From the NCBI GenBank assembly GCA_023614405.1, contig CM042694.1, forward strand, positions 114,450,685-114,514,684: a stretch of DNA of 64,000 nt, in the 5' to 3' direction. This document shows positions 60,475 through 64,000 of the stretch, piece by piece. The position numbers and the translations under genes were made by a program. The stretch comes from Avena insularis (taxonomy: Eukaryota > Streptophyta > Magnoliopsida > Poales > Poaceae). The notes beneath the pieces were generated by a model, which worked only from the letters and a program-made list of their open reading frames with translations, searched no databases and was not told the DNA's origin. Each line of letters starts with the position of its first letter. Within the stretch, counting starts at the first letter, position 1.

Positions 60475-62014
60475 TGTTGATATATTTCAAATGTATCTAT
60501 AATTTTTGATGTTCCATGCTTGGTTTTATCCACTTTCTTGTGTTTTGTTCCAACTTTGGAGTACTTTTCATATGATTTCTTGGACTAACCTATTAACAAG
60601 AGCCACAGTGTCAGCTGCCTGTTTTCTGCTGTTTTTGGTTCCAAGAAAGTTAGAAAATAAATATTCTCGGAATTGCACGGGACAAAAGCCAATGTGCCTA
60701 TTTTTCCGGAAGGGATCAAGTGTCAGAATACGAGACGGAGAGGGGACAGGGGCCGGCCACACCACCTGGCCGCGCGGCCAGGCCTGGCCCGCGCCAGGGG
60801 GTGGTCTGGCCGACCCCAGCACCCCCTCGACCTCTCCTTCCGCCTATAAGTTGCCCTCAGGACGAAAACCCTAGGTACCCGATCAAAAATCCACGAAAGA
60901 GTGCAGAGTCAGCGTCATCTCCGTCCCTAGATTGGGAGGATCTGAAGCTCTTCCCTTCCACGGAGAGGGAATTCACCTCGAGGCCTTCTTCATCACCATG
61001 CAAGCCTTTGCTGTGATGCGTGAGTAGTTCATCCTTGGACTACGGATCCATGTAGTAGCTAGATGGCTGGTTTCTCCTCCTTTGTGCTTTCATGTTTAGA
61101 TCTTGTGAGCTCCGTTCATGATCAAGATCATCTATTTGTAATTCATACATGTTGTGTTTATGGGATCCGATGGATATTGAGATGCTATTTCAGATTGATT
61201 ATTGATTCTATCATGTCTTTGTTATTTGAGATCTTGCATGCTTTCCGTTGTTAGTAGCTATCTTGGCCAAGTAGATGCTAGCAACTCCAAGAGTTAGTAT
61301 TTATGCTCGATAGTGGGTTCATGCCTCTGGTAATCTGGGGCAGTGATAGAAATCTCTAAGGTACTAGATGTGTTGTTGCTACTAGGGAGAAAACAACAAT
61401 CCTTTGTTCATAGAACAATCGTATTGTTTACCTTACACGCAGTTCATAAAGCAATAATCATTGCTTGCAACTTAATCTTGGAGGGGTTCAGATGATAACC
61501 TCAAGGTGGATTATTAGTCATAGATGCATTGGATGGCGATCTATGTATAATGTTTTATTGCCCAAAAAAGTAACAAAGGAGTCAAGATGATTAGTATATG
61601 CATGTATTTCTTTCTCGGTTTTTGTAAATTTACCCGCTGTAATTTGTTCACCCAAAGATGTTATCTATCTAAGGAGAGCCACCTCTAGTGAACTATGGAT
61701 CCCGGTCCTTTGTCTTTACATACAATCTATAAACTGTTTCTGCTTTGTGTTTACTTTCTGCAAACTTTTACTTCTTTCCATTCGATACGTTTAATCCTTT
61801 GTTTTCCGCAAAACACGGTGAGATTGACAACCTCATCGCAAGTTGGGGACAAAGTTCTGTGGTTGTGTTGTGCAGGTCTCCACGTTGCTACTAGCACCGG
61901 TAGTGCGTCCTGCCAAAGCTCAGCTAGTAACACCTTTGGGGTGTTTTCTTGCTCCTACTGGTTCGATTAAACCTTGGTTTCATAACTGAGGGAAAACTTA
62001 CTGATGTGCTCATC
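60475..62014 (+). repeat. 3' LTR of the Gypsy element, right end truncated
   Basis: Starts TGTTGATATATTTCAAATG. It follows the 5' LTR closely to ttactg..gtgctcatc at about 62014, then leaves it. The last ~60 bases of the LTR (as at 55590-55648) are absent. Confidence 0.8.
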
Positions 62015-62514
62015 TTATCCTGCTTGCGCATCTCTTCCTTATGTTTAACTCGATTCCAAAGACATCACAAAATCCTCTTTAGGTGCGTAGACATGTGCTC
62101 CGGACCAGCCCATACAATGGCACTACAGTTTGGAACCTCTTGACCGCATCCAAGGAACATGCGGCCGGTCTCACAGGTCCGTGGACGGTCATACATAACT
62201 CTGTGACACGGTGGAAGGCCACACATGCACATACATTCTATCTCCGTCTCAACCCCATTCCATTGTGGGCCGTCATTAATAGCATTAGGAGGTAAGCCAG
62301 GAAGAATCTGTGGGATGGGTGAGGAAATTTGAAGAAACGAGATTTCCTCCAAAATGTGAAAACGTAGATCGATCTCGATCAAGAAACCCCAAATATCCGG
62401 CTAAATTAGAATTAAAATCCAGAAAAAAGGGCTTACGTCCATCTCGCAATCAATCTCGGCAGTGCGCCGCCTAGCCCTCATTAGATTCGCTCTGCCACCG
62501 GTTGAACCTTTCAT
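62015..62514 (-). pseudogene. GRF-type zinc-finger gene fragment, 3' part replaced by the LTR
   Basis: Exon 1 is 62514-62437 (MKGSTGGRANLMRARRRTAE...) with donor GTAAGC. The acceptor CAG leads into exon 2 from 62307 in phase (ILPGLPPNAI). Exon 2 has the GRF zinc-finger pattern: IECMCMCGLPPCHRVMYD, then GRMFLGCGQEVPNCSAIVW. GRF fingers bind single-stranded nucleic acid in known proteins; in Triticeae many uncharacterised GRF genes exist. After HLKRIL an in-frame TGA (62065-62067) occurs, followed in the same frame by a helical stretch (VKHKEEMRKQDKM) that runs into the truncated LTR. Expect no functional product. Confidence 0.65.
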
Positions 62515-62576
62515 GTGGAGAGAGGGTGAAGATAAGTGGGGATCAGAGTGGGGAGACGATGACGAGTATAGAAGAG

Positions 62577-62585
62577 ATACTTTAT
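62577..62585 (-). promoter_or_regulatory. Possible TATA box of the GRF gene fragment
   Basis: TTATAAAGT on the minus strand, about 65 bases upstream of the ATG at 62514, a normal plant distance. Confidence 0.45.
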
Positions 62586-62940
62586 AACCGCCCGATCGAC
62601 TCTTGCCTTCCGTGGTGGGGCTCAGCGGTCAGTAGTACAGGGTTAACCTGCAAGCCCAGACATGCCCACTTTGCAGGTCACGTATAATCCACAGCACCAC
62701 CTAATGTGCCTGTGCCCAGTCAACCGCGGCAATAAACAGTGCCACACTTGCCTACCACCTACCGCGGCACACTTTAGTGCCGGTATCGGTAATACCACGG
62801 CGTAAATATTTGTGCCGCCCTCGATCGTCGCCACGAACCCTCATCCGCCGCGTATCCAACTATTGCAGGTACTTTTGGCTTGTGTCGCCCCAAAATCTGT
62901 CAGGTATGGGGGATATTTTTGTAGTGTCGATGTATGTACA
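62586..62940. other. Upstream flank of the GRF fragment
   Basis: GC-balanced sequence with no recognised gene. Several ccgcgg and gccgg words occur but no clear repeat. Confidence 0.35.
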
Positions 62941-62946
62941 AGCTTA

Positions 62947-64000
62947 TTGACTTGCTTGTCCTCTGAGTACATGCCTGAAGTTCCTCGATGGATGCGGGTT
63001 GTTTGTACTTGGCTCTGAAGTTTTAGATGAAGCTGTGTACCAGCTCCTCCTAGCTATCAATTGACTCTTCGGGGAGGCTTTGGAGCCAAGCCCGTGTGGA
63101 TCCCTTTATCTGCAGCTACAGGAATTGCATGGCAGTGTTTTTCGACCCGAGGTGGCACCGTACTGATTGCAGGTTATCCTCTAGCCAAGTTTTCATATCC
63201 TAGAGCCCATCATACTCCAGGGTGTCAGAAGGTAGCTTAAAACCCTTCGGTCCTTGAAAGTTGGATGCAGCGGATGAAGCATCTGGACCCGCATAGCTCA
63301 ACATCTTCATCATTGGATTTGTTGCAGTCGTGCTTAGCGCGTTTTGCGCGAGATTTGTCGACTTTGCACCATGTGATCTCGCCATGAGCATCATACTTGG
63401 GCATCCTTCTAGTCTCATGCCGTGGGCTAGAGCGATGACATGGTGAATCATCGTCTCGTGGTGGTGATCGATTGGTATTCCGTGGTGCCACTATTTTTTC
63501 TGCGCTCTGCTTTGGATCTGTCATTAGCGCAACTCCCACCAAGACGAGGCCGGAAATGGTAGATCAATGGAGGGCATCTCTAGGATCGCCCATCGGAGGC
63601 TAATTGGATAGCAGGTACTTGATAGCCGCAATAATGGCATCTCGTGGTGTCTTAGGCATCATGTTACCCAATGAATCGATGGTCATGAAGGAGGAGTCGA
63701 GGCTTCTGGAGCCCTCATCGATGTGTTATGTCCGGGAGCTTCGCTTGCGTGGCCCAGAGTCGTATTTTTTCCTTGATGAGGAGTCGCTGATAGAGTATAA
63801 CTGTGCCCTCCGTTGACCCGACTCGTTAGTAAGTCGCATGCGCTCGTTGAGTCGTATCTGCTGCGTGGGGTCCGAGGGGTACGCCCATTAAGGCTTGCCT
63901 CACCCTTTTCCACTCAGCAGTGTGGGGTTCATAGTTGGTCGGTTGCCTCTGTTTCCCCCATTGTCGGCTCGGTCACTGTTATTGCCTCTGTTGTTGGTTC
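62947..64000 (-). pseudogene. Decayed Gypsy gag (runs off the window)
   Basis: The minus strand reads GPKGFKLPSDTLEYDGL, then DMKTWLEDNLQSVRCHLGSK, STRAWLQSLPEESIDS, EELVHSFI and NFRAKYKQPASIEELQACTQ in one frame. This is the order and wording of gag capsid domains from cereal Gypsy elements. Four in-frame stops (near 63200, 63123, 63051 and 63025) break it, three of them TAG. The part toward 64000 is the Asp/Arg/Ser-rich N-terminal gag region in shifting frames. LTRs are outside the window or lost. Confidence 0.7.

Larger units (their letters stand above)
54079..62014 (+). mobile_element. Gypsy LTR retrotransposon with gag-protease but no visible pol
   Basis: Long LTRs (about 1570 bp at left, about 1540 bp at right) surround 4.8 kb. 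A primer site TGGCGCCGTTGCCGAGG follows the 5' LTR, and GCTTGGGGA precedes the 3' LTR. A single coding block, gag plus retropepsin, ends at 57781. The remaining 2.7 kb to the 3' LTR shows no reverse transcriptase, RNase H or integrase motif in any frame. Gag wording and primer site suggest Athila-like Triticeae families with non-autonomous members; the family name was not tested. The right end is truncated. Confidence 0.85.

Noticed and set aside
1..64000. CRISPR arrays, operons, prokaryotic promoters, rRNA or tRNA genes
   Set aside because: None seen. The tRNA-like words at 14899, 55659 and near 11465 are retrotransposon primer sites, and the tandem repeats are microsatellites, a coding repeat or minisatellites.

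Overview
This is nuclear DNA from a grass, most likely a Triticeae species (wheat, barley or Aegilops). The evidence is multi-exon genes with GT/AG introns, many Stowaway-type MITEs carrying the ctccctccg terminus and TA target duplications, Copia and Gypsy LTR retrotransposons with tRNA-type primer sites, and decayed gene families of the kind common in Triticeae genomes. The species call rests on pattern recognition, not on a search.

Layout. 0.8-5.1 kb: a decayed high-copy gene and a tandem duplication with a 1.1 kb poly(A)-tailed retroposon in its second copy. 5.8-9.5 kb: remnants of a wall-associated-kinase-like (WAK-like) locus, including a kinase exon with a damaged active site. 9.5-14.2 kb: a small antisense non-autonomous LTR element followed by a probable Gypsy LTR fragment. 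14.43-21.23 kb: a complete but mutated Copia element with a 5-bp target duplication, sitting in a fragment of a duplicated F-box gene. 21.5-23.4 kb: an L-type lectin-receptor-kinase-like gene (minus) with an intact kinase but no lectin domain. 25.1-25.3 kb: a 2-oxoglutarate dioxygenase fossil. 26.8-29.5 kb: a five-exon F-box/LRR gene (minus). 31.9-33.0 kb: a decayed coiled-coil gene and a foldback element. 33.4-37.7 kb: a four-exon BURP-domain gene (plus) with tandem Trp-containing 13-residue repeats before the BURP domain. 38.0-39.7 kb: an internally deleted copy of the 25.9-31.1 kb block. 39.5-40.5 kb: three Stowaway elements. 41.2-51.9 kb: a 13-exon gene for glutamine-dependent NAD synthetase (minus), whose reading phase I could follow across every junction. 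52.9-53.4 kb: a possible small membrane protein. 54.1-62.0 kb: a Gypsy element with gag and protease but no visible pol; its 3' LTR is truncated against a GRF zinc-finger gene fragment. 62.9-64.0 kb: a decayed Gypsy gag.

Four genes look structurally intact: the lectin-RLK-like kinase, the F-box/LRR gene, the BURP gene and NAD synthetase. They do not form a pathway. The kinase, WAK-like and F-box/LRR genes make this look like a fast-evolving receptor/F-box neighbourhood shaped by tandem duplication, next to a conserved housekeeping gene. The most interesting candidate is the BURP gene, because its repeats resemble the arrangement of core peptides in BURP-derived macrocyclic peptide (burpitide) precursors. 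All coordinates were read by eye; exon borders come from GT/AG sites that keep the reading phase.
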